Source: DASXRA01 sp036506155
GTDB lineage: Bacteria > Actinomycetota > Actinomycetes > Mycobacteriales > Jatrophihabitantaceae
Direction of reading: 5' to 3'
Length of the DNA: 64,000 bases
NCBI GenBank assembly: GCA_036506155.1
Contig: DASXSF010000081.1
Span: 1-64,000, forward strand
The position numbers were made by a program, and so were the translations under genes. The notes beneath the pieces are model-generated. The model was not told the DNA's origin, searched no databases, and saw nothing but the letters and a program-made list of their open reading frames with translations. This document shows positions 49,316 through 57,284 of the stretch, one piece after another; the first letter of the stretch is position 1; each line of letters starts with the position of its first letter.

Positions 49316-50863
49316 ATGCACAATCCTGTGCTGCTTATCGTCGTGCTCCTGCCGCTGGTCGGCTCGCTGATCGTGTTCGCCCTGCCCAAGCGGGATCCCA
49401 AGCTGGCGAAGCAAGTCACGCTGGCTTTCACCCTGGTCATCGCGATCTACACGATCATCGTCGCCATCAATTTCGACACGACGGGCGCCCGGTTCCAGTT
49501 CGTCGGTAGCTGGACGTGGATCAAGGCGCTGGGCGTGCACCTCGCTTTCGGAGTCGACGGCATCGCGCTCGTCCTGCTGCTGATGTCCGTGATCCTTGTG
49601 CCGGCGGTCGTGCTCGCGTCGTGGAACTCGTTCGACAGCCGCCGCGACGCCGAGGATACGTTGCAGCCGCGGCGCAGCGTCAAGACGTATTTCGCCTTGG
49701 TGCTCCTCCTCCAGTTCTTCATGATCGGCGTGTTCACCGCGCTGGACGTCTTCCTCTTCTACGTCTTCTTCGAGGCGATGCTGGTACCGATGTACTTCAT
49801 CATCGGCAGCTTCGGCGGACCTCGGCGGCAATACGCTGCGATGAAGTTCTTCTTGTATTCGCTGTTCGGCGGGCTCTTGATGCTGGCCGCGGTGATCGGC
49901 CTGTACATCACCTCCGGCAAGGGGACGTTCTCGTTCACGGAGCTGATCGGCTCGATCCCCGACAACGCCACGCAGAAATGGCTGTTCCTCGGTTTCTTCA
50001 TCGCGTTCGCGATCAAGGCGCCTCTCGTGCCGTTCCACACCTGGCTGCCTGACGCCGGGGCGGAGGCGCCGGCCGGCGGCGCGGCGCTGCTCGTGGGCGT
50101 ACTCGACAAGGTCGGCACATTCGGATTCCTGCGCTACTGCCTGCCACTGTTCCCGGCCGCATCTCGGTACTTCGCCCCGACCGTCCTGATCCTGTCGGTA
50201 ATCGGCATCCTGTATGCAGCATTCCTGGCAATCGGCCAGCGCGACATGAAGCGGCTCGTCGCGTACACGTCGGTGGCCCACTTCGGCTTCATCGGCCTGG
50301 GTATCTTCGCGTTCACATCCCAGGGCGGAACCGGAGCCGTGCTGTACATGGTCAACCACGGCTTCTCAACCGGCATGCTGTTCCTGATCGTCGGGCTGCT
50401 CATCGCCCGCGGAAAGAGCCGCAACGTCGCTGACTACGGCGGTACGTCGAAGGTCACGCCGTGGCTCGCCGGAGTATTCCTGGTTGCTGTCATGTCCTCA
50501 CTGGCACTGCCCGGCCTGTCGACGTTCGTGAGTGAATTCCTCGTCCTCGTCGGGACGTTTACGCGGCACAAGGGCTTGGCGATCCTCGCCACGGCCGGCA
50601 TCATCCTCGCGGCGATCTACGTGTTGTGGCTGTACCAGCGCACGATGACCGGCACCGTCCTCGACAAGGTCCGCAGGTTCCGCGACCTCAACGTCCGCGA
50701 GGCATTCGCCGTCGGGCCGCTCATCGCGATCATCCTGTTCCTCGGCATCTATCCCAAGCCGGTGATCGATGTGATCAACCCGGCCGTCAGGGCCACTCTC
50801 CAGGACGTCCACCAGACCGACCCGACTCCTGCGTCCGGCACGGCGATCGGAGGTGGCCGGTGA
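49316..50863 (+). CDS. nuoM: NADH-quinone oxidoreductase subunit M
   Basis: The 515-residue proton-pumping subunit has about 14 helices. Conserved Glu and Lys blocks are seen in VFFEAMLVPMYFIIGSFGG, AIKAPLVPFHTWLPDAGAEA and AYTSVAHFGFIGLG. Two adjacent ATG codons are possible (49313 and 49316); the second is better spaced from GGAGG. The stop overlaps nuoN by one base. Confidence 0.97.
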   Translation: MHNPVLLIVVLLPLVGSLIVFALPKRDPKLAKQVTLAFTLVIAIYTIIVAINFDTTGARFQFVGSWTWIKALGVHLAFGVDGIALVLLLMSVILVPAVVLASWNSFDSRRDAEDTLQPRRSVKTYFALVLLLQFFMIGVFTALDVFLFYVFFEAMLVPMYFIIGSFGGPRRQYAAMKFFLYSLFGGLLMLAAVIGLYITSGKGTFSFTELIGSIPDNATQKWLFLGFFIAFAIKAPLVPFHTWLPDAGAEAPAGGAALLVGVLDKVGTFGFLRYCLPLFPAASRYFAPTVLILSVIGILYAAFLAIGQRDMKRLVAYTSVAHFGFIGLGIFAFTSQGGTGAVLYMVNHGFSTGMLFLIVGLLIARGKSRNVADYGGTSKVTPWLAGVFLVAVMSSLALPGLSTFVSEFLVLVGTFTRHKGLAILATAGIILAAIYVLWLYQRTMTGTVLDKVRRFRDLNVREAFAVGPLIAIILFLGIYPKPVIDVINPAVRATLQDVHQTDPTPASGTAIGGGR

Positions 50864-52401
50864 TGCTTGCTGCGCAGGCCGCCGTACAGGCGCCGTCGAT
50901 TTCTTACCACGCGCTGTGGCCGATCTTCATCGTGCTCGGAGCTGCGTGCCTGGGCGTGCTGGTCGAGGCGTTCGTGCCGCGCGACGACCGCTTCGCGGTA
51001 CAGGTGCCGCTCACGGTCGCCAGCCTGCTCGGGGCACTGATCGCGGTGTTCCTCCTGCACGGTACGTCGGAAACCACCGTCGGGGGAGCGCTCGCGGTGG
51101 ACGGCGTCGGCCTGTTCATCCAGGGCTCGGTCCTGCTGGTGGCGATCACGTCCGTACTCCTGATCGCCGAGCGTGCCGTCGAGGGCAGCCCGATCGTGGC
51201 GCAGGCGGCCGTCGTCATCGGGTCGCCGCGTGACCGCGAACTGCAGCGCACGGATCGGGTCCAGACCGAGGTCTTCCCGTTCGCCCTGTTCGCCGTGGCG
51301 GGCATGCTGATCTTCCCGATCGCCAACAACCTGCTGCTGATGTTCGTCGCCCTGGAGGTGCTGTCGCTGCCGCTCTACATGATGGCGGGAATGGCTCGGC
51401 GGCGCCGGCTGCTGTCGCAAGAGGCGGCGCTCAAGTACTTCCTGCTCGGCGCGTTCGCGTCGGCGTTCTTCCTGTACGGGCTGGCCTTGCTGTACGGATA
51501 CGCCAACTCCGTCGACCTGCCCGCCATCCTGACCGCGGCGCAGACGTCGACGCGCTCGGACGTGCTGCTCTACCTCGGCCTGGCCTTGCTCGTGGTGGGG
51601 CTGCTGTTCAAGGCAGGCGTCGCGCCCTTCCACAGTTGGACCCCCGACGTCTATCAGGGCTCGCCGACCGCCGTCACCGCGTTCATGGCGTCGTGTACGA
51701 AGATCGCCGCGTTCGGCGCGATCCTGCGCGTGCTGTATGTCGGCTTCTCGAACACGCACTGGGACTGGCGCCCGGTCATGTGGGCGGTCGCGATCACGTC
51801 TATGGCGGTCGGCGCGATCTTTGGCCTCACGCAGACGGACGTGAAGCGCATCCTCGCGTACTCGTCCATCGCGCATGCGGGCTTCATTCTCGTCGGCCTT
51901 ATCGCGCTGACGAAGGACGGGGTGTCCAGCACGCTGTTCTACCTGATCACGTACGGCTTCACGACCGTCGCCGCGTTCGGGTTGGTCACGCTGGTCCGCG
52001 ATCCCGACGGCGAGGCGACGCACCTTTCGCAATGGTCCGGGCTGGCGCGCAAGAGCCCCGTCGTCGCAGTCGTCATGACCATCCTGCTGATGTCGATGGC
52101 CGGCATCCCGCTCACGGCAGGCTTCATCGGAAAGTTCACGGTGTTCCGAGCCGGATACCACGACTCCGCGCCGCTCGTCGTGATCGCGCTGATCGCCTCC
52201 GCCGTGGCAGCGTTCTACTACCTGCGAATCGTCGTGCTGATGTTCTTCGCCGAGCCACCGGAGAATGCGCCGACGATCGCGATCCCGTCGCCCGCCACGA
52301 CGTTTGCGCTGACGCTCGGCACGCTCGTGACGATCGTGCTCGGCGTGTTCCCGCAACCGGTGCTCGAGCTGGCTTCGCACGCGGCGAGACTTCGCGGGTG
52401 A
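50863..52401 (+). CDS. nuoN: NADH-quinone oxidoreductase subunit N
   Basis: The 512-residue proton-pumping subunit has about 14 helices, with MFVALEVLSLPLYMMAGM, KAGVAPFHSWTPDVYQGSPT and AYSSIAHAGFILVGL. A cytoplasmic or periplasmic loop (IGSPRDRELQRTDRVQTEVF) is inserted between early helices, as in other actinobacteria. The start ATG overlaps the nuoM TGA (TGATG), with CGGAGG upstream. Its stop overlaps the polyprenyl synthase start. Confidence 0.96.
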   Translation: MLAAQAAVQAPSISYHALWPIFIVLGAACLGVLVEAFVPRDDRFAVQVPLTVASLLGALIAVFLLHGTSETTVGGALAVDGVGLFIQGSVLLVAITSVLLIAERAVEGSPIVAQAAVVIGSPRDRELQRTDRVQTEVFPFALFAVAGMLIFPIANNLLLMFVALEVLSLPLYMMAGMARRRRLLSQEAALKYFLLGAFASAFFLYGLALLYGYANSVDLPAILTAAQTSTRSDVLLYLGLALLVVGLLFKAGVAPFHSWTPDVYQGSPTAVTAFMASCTKIAAFGAILRVLYVGFSNTHWDWRPVMWAVAITSMAVGAIFGLTQTDVKRILAYSSIAHAGFILVGLIALTKDGVSSTLFYLITYGFTTVAAFGLVTLVRDPDGEATHLSQWSGLARKSPVVAVVMTILLMSMAGIPLTAGFIGKFTVFRAGYHDSAPLVVIALIASAVAAFYYLRIVVLMFFAEPPENAPTIAIPSPATTFALTLGTLVTIVLGVFPQPVLELASHAARLRG

Positions 52402-53387
52402 CGTCTTCGATCGGGGTCGACTTCGCCGACGCCCGCCTCGAGGCGTCGGTGCGATCCGGCCTCGACGCCGTCGAGGTCAGGCTGCGGGACGCGGTGCGGG
52501 CAGACGACGCGTTCATCGCTGAGGCGGCGCGCTACCTGGTCGACGCGGGCGGCAAGAGGTTCCGGCCGTTGATGACGGTACTGGCGGCGCACTTCGGAGA
52601 CGCCTCTGAGCCAGACGTCATATCCGCGGCGGTTGTCGTCGAACTGACCCACCTGGCCACGCTGTACCACGACGACGTCATGGACGAGGCACGGGTACGG
52701 CGCGGCGAGCCGTCGCCGAATGCCAGGTGGGACAACACGATCGCGATCCTCACCGGCGACTTCCTGTTCGCGCGCGCGTCCGACATCCTCGCCGACCTCG
52801 GCCCCGCCGCGGTGCGGTTGCAGGCCCGGACGTTCGAGCGGCTGGTCACCGGTCAGATCCGGGAGACGGTAGGTCCCGGCCCGGACGACGACCCGATCGA
52901 GCACTACCTGGGCGTGCTCGCCGAGAAGACGGGTTCGCTGATCGCGACTTCGGCGGAGTTCGGGGCGCGCTTCGCCGGCGTCGAACCGTCCACTGTGGAC
53001 ACGCTGCGCCGTTTCGGGGAACGGATCGGAGTGGCCTTCCAGATCTCCGATGACATCCTCGACATCGCGTCTGACTCCGCGGAATCCGGCAAGACGCCGG
53101 GCACCGACCTGCGCGAAGGCGTCCCGACACTTCCCGTGCTGTACGCGCTGCGTTCGTCGACGTCGTCGTCGCGGCTGCGAACGCTCGTGTCACACCCACT
53201 CCTGGACGACGCCGAGCACGCCGAGGCGCTGTCCCTGCTGCGCTCATCGACCGCCCTCGACGAAGCGCGGGCCATGCTCACGCGCTACGCCGAGTCGGCA
53301 CGCGCAATGCTTGCCGACCTGCCGGACAGCCCAGCCCGCAGCGGATTCGAGGCGCTCACCGAGCGGGTGATCGACCGCACCGGCTGA
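52398..53387 (+). CDS. Long-chain polyprenyl diphosphate synthase (menaquinone side chain)
   Basis: The 329-residue all-helical prenyltransferase has both Asp-rich motifs: DDVMD at 92-96 and DDILD at 218-222, with GGKRFRPLM near the N-terminus and GTDLREGVPTLPVLYAL late. The residues before the first motif (THLATLYHDD) are small or medium, as in C35-C50 synthases. It condenses isopentenyl diphosphate units to make the menaquinone tail, probably hepta- to nonaprenyl. The GTG overlaps the nuoN stop, so quinone-tail synthesis is coupled to complex I expression. Confidence 0.93.
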   Translation: MTSSIGVDFADARLEASVRSGLDAVEVRLRDAVRADDAFIAEAARYLVDAGGKRFRPLMTVLAAHFGDASEPDVISAAVVVELTHLATLYHDDVMDEARVRRGEPSPNARWDNTIAILTGDFLFARASDILADLGPAAVRLQARTFERLVTGQIRETVGPGPDDDPIEHYLGVLAEKTGSLIATSAEFGARFAGVEPSTVDTLRRFGERIGVAFQISDDILDIASDSAESGKTPGTDLREGVPTLPVLYALRSSTSSSRLRTLVSHPLLDDAEHAEALSLLRSSTALDEARAMLTRYAESARAMLADLPDSPARSGFEALTERVIDRTG

Positions 53388-53399
53388 TGCCGGAGTAGG

Positions 53400-54098
53400 G
53401 TGGCTGGCTCCTCGTTGCGGTATCGATCAGCCGCGACCAGCATGGAGGCGAGCGAAGGAGGCGACGCTACGGCCCGATTCGCGGATCGTGCCGCGGCCGG
53501 CCGCGAGCTCGGTGCGCTGCTCGCCGAGCGGGACGCCGGCCGAGACGCAGTCGTGCTCGGGCTGCCCCGCGGCGGGTTGCCCGTCGCGGCGGAGGTGGCG
53601 GCCGCGATCAAGGCGCCGCTGGACATGTTCTCGGTCCGCAAGCTCGGCGTCCCCGGCTATCCCGAGCTGGCGATGGGCGCCGTCGCGACCGGTGGTGTGC
53701 GCGTCTTCAACGACGACGTGCTGGCCGGCGCACCCGAGATCGGCCAGGACGAGATCGACGCGATCACGCAGCAGGAGCTCGAGGAGCTGCGCCGTCGCGA
53801 AACGGCATACCGGGGCGACCGGCCGCCGCCGGATCTCTCGGGCCGCACCGCCATCCTCGTCGATGACGGCTTGGCCACGGGCGCGACGATGCGCGCCGCG
53901 GTGGCCGCCGCCCGCAAGACGGCCAGCAAGGTCATCGTCGCCGCGCCGGTTGCGTCCTGGCAGGCCGTCGCCCAGTTGGAGTTGGAGGCGGACGACGTCG
54001 TGGTCGTGTACGTTCCCAAACGCCTCGGCGCCGTCGGCATGTACTACGACGACTTCCGTCAGGTCAGCGACGTAGAAGCCTGCGCGCTGCTGCGATGA
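53400..54098 (+). CDS. Phosphoribosyltransferase-domain protein
   Basis: The 232-residue protein has the PRTase signature ILVDDGLATGATMRAAVAA, a loop VVLGLPRGGLPVAAEVAA and VRKLGVPGYPELAMGAVA. The pattern matches the stand-alone PRTase-like group found in many actinobacteria. Members are rarely characterised and may act on an unknown base or as regulators. GTG 53400 follows GGAG closely; ATG 53442 is a shorter alternative. It starts 12 bases after the polyprenyl synthase and may be co-transcribed. Confidence 0.82.
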   Translation: MAGSSLRYRSAATSMEASEGGDATARFADRAAAGRELGALLAERDAGRDAVVLGLPRGGLPVAAEVAAAIKAPLDMFSVRKLGVPGYPELAMGAVATGGVRVFNDDVLAGAPEIGQDEIDAITQQELEELRRRETAYRGDRPPPDLSGRTAILVDDGLATGATMRAAVAAARKTASKVIVAAPVASWQAVAQLELEADDVVVVYVPKRLGAVGMYYDDFRQVSDVEACALLR

Positions 54099-54131
54099 GT
54101 GCTCGTGCGAGAGATAGACGGCGGAGCACTC
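54097..54131. terminator. Hairpin at the convergent 3' ends
   Basis: GAGTGCTC (54097-54104) pairs with GAGCACTC (54124-54131) around a 19-base loop. It overlaps the phosphoribosyltransferase stop codon and ends just before the convergent stop at 54133. Confidence 0.55.
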
Positions 54132-54132
54132 G

Positions 54133-55320
54133 CTAACCGGCCCGCAGCGTCAGCTGGCTGATCCGCGTGATCCGGGTCGTCAGCACCCGGGAATGACCGC
54201 CGTGGTCGACGACGACGAGATGCCCTTGTGCATCAGCGACGATCAGCCAACGGCCGTCCGGCGTCCAGGCCATCGAGGCGCCCGCGTAGGCGTCGTCACG
54301 ATCGATCTCGACGCCGGTGTGGTGCTCGATGCCCGTGGCGAGGTCGAGCATCGAGAGCGTCAGCGGCTCCGAGCCGTGTAGCACCGCCGCCGTGCTGCCG
54401 TCCGGAGCGATATTGCCGGCCGGAGCGTCGGAGTCCGAGCCCGGGCCGAGCACGCGATGCACGTCCGTGCTGCGGTCGACGACATCCATCGTGCAGTGGT
54501 GCCGCTCGTCGCACTCCTCGGTCAGCCACCGCGTCGGGCCGATTGCCAGTAGCGCGCCGGTCGTGACGCGGTGCAGGGAACCGGGTCGCGCGTCGTAGAT
54601 GCCGCCGGTCAGGTAGCTCAGCAGGTAGCCGGCACCGTCAGAGGTCGGCACGCCGCTGACGGGGATGCTGATCAGTTCGCTACGCCGGCCGTCGAAACCG
54701 ACCAGGTCCATTCGCTGAGGGTCGTTCGCGCCGCTGGGCGGTGAAACCCACAGCTGCCCCGGCTCGGGCCCCGGCAGGATCGGGCCGAAACCCGCCAGCA
54801 CGCCGTATAGCTCGCGGGCCGGCCGGCCGTCACGGATGACGACGCCGCCGCCCTGCCAGGCCTTGACGATTACCTGTCGCGGGCCGGCAAGGAACGCCAT
54901 CGGGCCGTTACTGAGCACGGCGGGCATCTCGGTGCGAACGACGCGGCCGGTAGCCAGTTGGATGCGTAGTACCGCGTCGGGATCACGTGCGTACAGCTCC
55001 CAGCTGCGTGGCACGGAAAGCAACGGCCGCCCGAGGTTCGTCACCGTGATCGCCCGCGGGCTCGGCGCCGGCCGGGTGACGAACGGCGTCGTCGCCGGAT
55101 GGGCAGCCGGCACACTCGTCGGCGTCGAGGCGGTCGTTGCCCGCGCCGCGGCCCTGTGTGACGGTCGGCGCTCGACCGCGACGACGAGCACCACGACGGC
55201 GAGCGCGGCAAACCCGAGCGCGTACCAGCGCCAGACGCCGCCGCTCCGGCCCGCGTCCGGTCGCTCGGGCGGGTCGCCGTCCAGCCATTCGATCTCGCCG
55301 AGCTCTGGCTCCTCCGTCAC
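54133..55320 (-). CDS. Membrane-anchored protein with WD40/propeller-like external domain
   Basis: The 395-residue protein has a short acidic cytoplasmic part (TEEPELGEIEWLDGDPPE), one transmembrane helix (about 40-60) and a Thr/Pro/Ala linker. The external region has repeated strand patterns such as SMAWTPDGRWLIVADAQGHL and GNIAPDGSTAAVLHG, which look like beta-propeller blades. No catalytic motif is visible. GTG 55320 is chosen because the preceding sequence is low-complexity and lacks conservation. The function is unknown. Confidence 0.65.
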   Translation of the reverse strand: MTEEPELGEIEWLDGDPPERPDAGRSGGVWRWYALGFAALAVVVLVVAVERRPSHRAAARATTASTPTSVPAAHPATTPFVTRPAPSPRAITVTNLGRPLLSVPRSWELYARDPDAVLRIQLATGRVVRTEMPAVLSNGPMAFLAGPRQVIVKAWQGGGVVIRDGRPARELYGVLAGFGPILPGPEPGQLWVSPPSGANDPQRMDLVGFDGRRSELISIPVSGVPTSDGAGYLLSYLTGGIYDARPGSLHRVTTGALLAIGPTRWLTEECDERHHCTMDVVDRSTDVHRVLGPGSDSDAPAGNIAPDGSTAAVLHGSEPLTLSMLDLATGIEHHTGVEIDRDDAYAGASMAWTPDGRWLIVADAQGHLVVVDHGGHSRVLTTRITRISQLTLRAG

Positions 55321-55382
55321 GAGGTGGATTGTCCCCGCCAATTCCTGCCGCGGCGATACGGACCGGCGCCCGCTCCGCCGCT

Positions 55383-55400
55383 GTGCGCCCGCAAGCGCAC
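55383..55400 (-). terminator. Small hairpin after the MDMPI gene
   Basis: GTGCGC-CCGCAA-GCGCAC lies 19 bases beyond the stop of the MDMPI gene on its strand and before the start region of the propeller-like gene. The stem is short (6 bp). Confidence 0.35.
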
Positions 55401-55418
55401 GACCGCGCGCCGCGCGAG

Positions 55419-56144
55419 CTAGCGCCAGGGAGAGAGCTCCGGCGTGGTGCTGAGCTGCCCGTCGGCGAGCGATGGGCGGCCGGTGAGCCACGCAAGCAGC
55501 GCCCAGTCCGGCCCGCGAACGGTGACCCCATCGGCGCCGCCCGCCGTCCACGCGCTGCCCCCGAGATCGGTTGTGGTGGAGCCCTCGTGCGCGACCTCCA
55601 TCCGAAGCGGCCGGCCCGTCCGGTTGCCGACCTCGGCGGCGAGCCGGGGGAGCAGGTAGCCGACAAACGTGGCCGGCCAGTCGGCTGCGCCGTACGCTCC
55701 GCGCAGATCGGCGCGGTGGATCTCGACCTCGCGCCAGCGGGCACGGAGCCAACTGTGCGCCGGGCGGCCGTTCTCGGTCGGCAGGTCCCAGGCGGACGCG
55801 TCCGCTACGGCGCCGATCACGCGATCCAGCCGATCGGCCGAGTCGCGGACGTCGGCTATCAGCTCGACCGCGCCGCGCCCCGCCCCGGCCTCGATGTCGG
55901 CGTCACGGCCGGCGTCGCCTTGCGGGTAGCGCAGCACGACCTCGCCACGCAGCGCGCCGGCCAGCGTGGCGGCAATGCCGTCGGCGTTACGCGCGATATG
56001 GGTGAGCACGTGACCGCGTGTCCATCCCTGGAGCGTCGACGACGCTCGCACGTCGGTGTCGGTCCAACGTTCGGCGTCCAGGCCGATGAGCAACGCAGAT
56101 GTGGACGCACGCACTTCGGCGAGTCGCAAGACGCGATCTGACAT
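55419..56144 (-). CDS. Maleylpyruvate isomerase-like (MDMPI) mycothiol-dependent enzyme
   Basis: The 241-residue protein has the DinB-like MDMPI N-terminal domain, with WTRGHVLTHIARNADGIA and the metal-binding His followed by ARWREVEIHRADL. A C-terminal domain around GSAWTAGGADGVTVRGPDWALL completes it. Family members use mycothiol, the actinobacterial thiol, as cofactor, for example in maleylpyruvate isomerisation. No aromatic-degradation genes lie nearby, so the substrate is open. ATG 56144 is used. It diverges from the PPOX gene. Confidence 0.82.
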   Translation of the reverse strand: MSDRVLRLAEVRASTSALLIGLDAERWTDTDVRASSTLQGWTRGHVLTHIARNADGIAATLAGALRGEVVLRYPQGDAGRDADIEAGAGRGAVELIADVRDSADRLDRVIGAVADASAWDLPTENGRPAHSWLRARWREVEIHRADLRGAYGAADWPATFVGYLLPRLAAEVGNRTGRPLRMEVAHEGSTTTDLGGSAWTAGGADGVTVRGPDWALLAWLTGRPSLADGQLSTTPELSPWR

Positions 56145-56303
56145 GCGCCCATCTTGCCGGGCCGGCAGCACGCGCATCAGCGGAGTGTCCGCGGGCACGC
56201 AATCGTTCGCTAACCCGCAACGGGGCGCCCGGCATCGTGCTCGTCGATTGTCAGTAGGCCGACCAGCAGCCCCGCGCGGGAATCGGCGCCCCGCGACATC
56301 GCG

Positions 56304-56705
56304 TTGTCCACAAATGTGATTGAGCTCCCCGAAGGCTACGTAGACCTGTTGACCCGCCCGCTGATCGGCCACCTAGCGACCGTGCGACCCGATGGCAATC
56401 CCGCCGTGACGCCGATGTGGTTCTCCTGGGACGGCGAGCTGCTGAGGTTCACCCACACCACGCGCCGAGCGAAGCTGCGCAACATCGAGCACAACCCGCA
56501 CGTGGCGCTGTCAGTCGCCGATCCGGACCAGCCATATCGCTACCTCCAGGCCCGGGGCACAGTGGAGGGCGTCGAGCCCGATCCCACTGGCGCGTTCTAC
56601 GTCGAGCTGGCGACTCGGTACGGCCGCGAGCAGCCGTCTCCACCAGCGGATTCACCCGATCGCGTGGTCATCGTCGTGCGCCCGTTCGCCTATTCGAAGC
56701 AGTAA
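56304..56705 (+). CDS. PPOX-class (split beta-barrel) F420/FMN-binding oxidoreductase
   Basis: The 133-residue protein has the split-barrel fold typical of pyridoxamine-oxidase-like flavin/F420 enzymes: LIGHLATVRPDGNPAVTPMWFSW, then THTTRRAKLRNIEHNPHVALSV. RY.Q.RGTVEGVE-type strands and VVIVVRP at the C-terminus follow. It could reduce a small substrate with F420H2, or be an FMN or heme-binding relative. The start is uncertain: TTG 56304 or GTG 56316, neither with a good ribosome binding site. Confidence 0.8.
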   Translation: MSTNVIELPEGYVDLLTRPLIGHLATVRPDGNPAVTPMWFSWDGELLRFTHTTRRAKLRNIEHNPHVALSVADPDQPYRYLQARGTVEGVEPDPTGAFYVELATRYGREQPSPPADSPDRVVIVVRPFAYSKQ

Positions 56706-56828
56706 CTGGCGAAGCGCGCAATCGCCGCACATCTGGCCATACGCAGTCACGACCGGCCAAGGCGGTGCGGCGGAATGCGCTCGCACGACGTAACCTCGAA
56801 CTATGACACCGGAAGTGAGGGGCGCGTC

Positions 56829-57026
56829 ATGACGCAGTGGGGGCTCGACACGCTCTTCAATCCGGCCAAGCGGCACATGGACGAGGAGAAGCGGCGGCTG
56901 CAGTCGACCCGTGAAGAGATCGGCGACTCGTCCGGAGGAAAGCGCATCGACCTCGAGTCGGGCAAGGTTGTGATCAAGCGGCCATCGGCCAAGGCCGAGG
57001 ATTCGGACGACACCGAAGAGGCCTGA
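56829..57026 (+). CDS. Small conserved actinobacterial-type protein (possibly DUF6191)
   Basis: The 65-residue product has MTQWGLDTLFNPAKRHMDEE at the start, a charged helix, GGKRIDLESGKVVIKRP and an acidic tail. This pattern resembles the small DUF6191 proteins of actinobacteria, from memory and not verified. GTGAGGGG precedes the ATG. No membrane segment or catalytic motif is seen. A strong hairpin terminator follows nine bases after the stop. Confidence 0.65.
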   Translation: MTQWGLDTLFNPAKRHMDEEKRRLQSTREEIGDSSGGKRIDLESGKVVIKRPSAKAEDSDDTEEA

Positions 57027-57034
57027 GCCTGACA

Positions 57035-57061
57035 GATCCCCGGCGGCGTGCGCCGGGGATC
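57035..57061. terminator. Strong hairpin terminator
   Basis: GATCCCCGGCG and CGCCGGGGATC form a perfect 11-bp stem with a GCGTG loop directly after the small gene. The next 200 bases (57062-57265) hold no gene I can support, only a 21-base direct repeat next to the convergent gene. Confidence 0.8.
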
Positions 57062-57242
57062 CGCCGGACCGGCGTTGCGGTGCGCAGGGTCGGGGGTTCC
57101 TCCGCGCCGCTGGCTGACATGGACCGCCGCAGCGTGCGTGCCGGAGCGCGCGCTCTGAGTTTGGTTCTGAATTCCATGCGTAACCGGGCCGGTTCCCTGA
57201 GGACAATACAGTCGATCTTGCGCACGTCAAGCCCTTACCACA

Positions 57243-57284
57243 TCTCAGTCTGCGAGTCGCGTGTCTCAGTCCGCGAATCGCGCG
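57243..57284. repeat. 21-base tandem duplication at the stop codon of the acyl-CoA dehydrogenase gene
   Basis: Two adjacent copies, 57243-57263 and 57264-57284, begin TCTCAGTC/TCTCAGTCC and differ at only a few bases (TGCGAGTCGCGTG versus CGCGAATCGCGCG). The second contains the last codons and stop of the dehydrogenase gene; the first repeats them downstream. Confidence 0.6.

Noticed and set aside
50749..52380. Long minus-strand open frame opposite nuoN
   Set aside because: Its composition is extremely rich in Arg, Glu, His and Gln, as produced by the complement of hydrophobic codons; no support as a gene.
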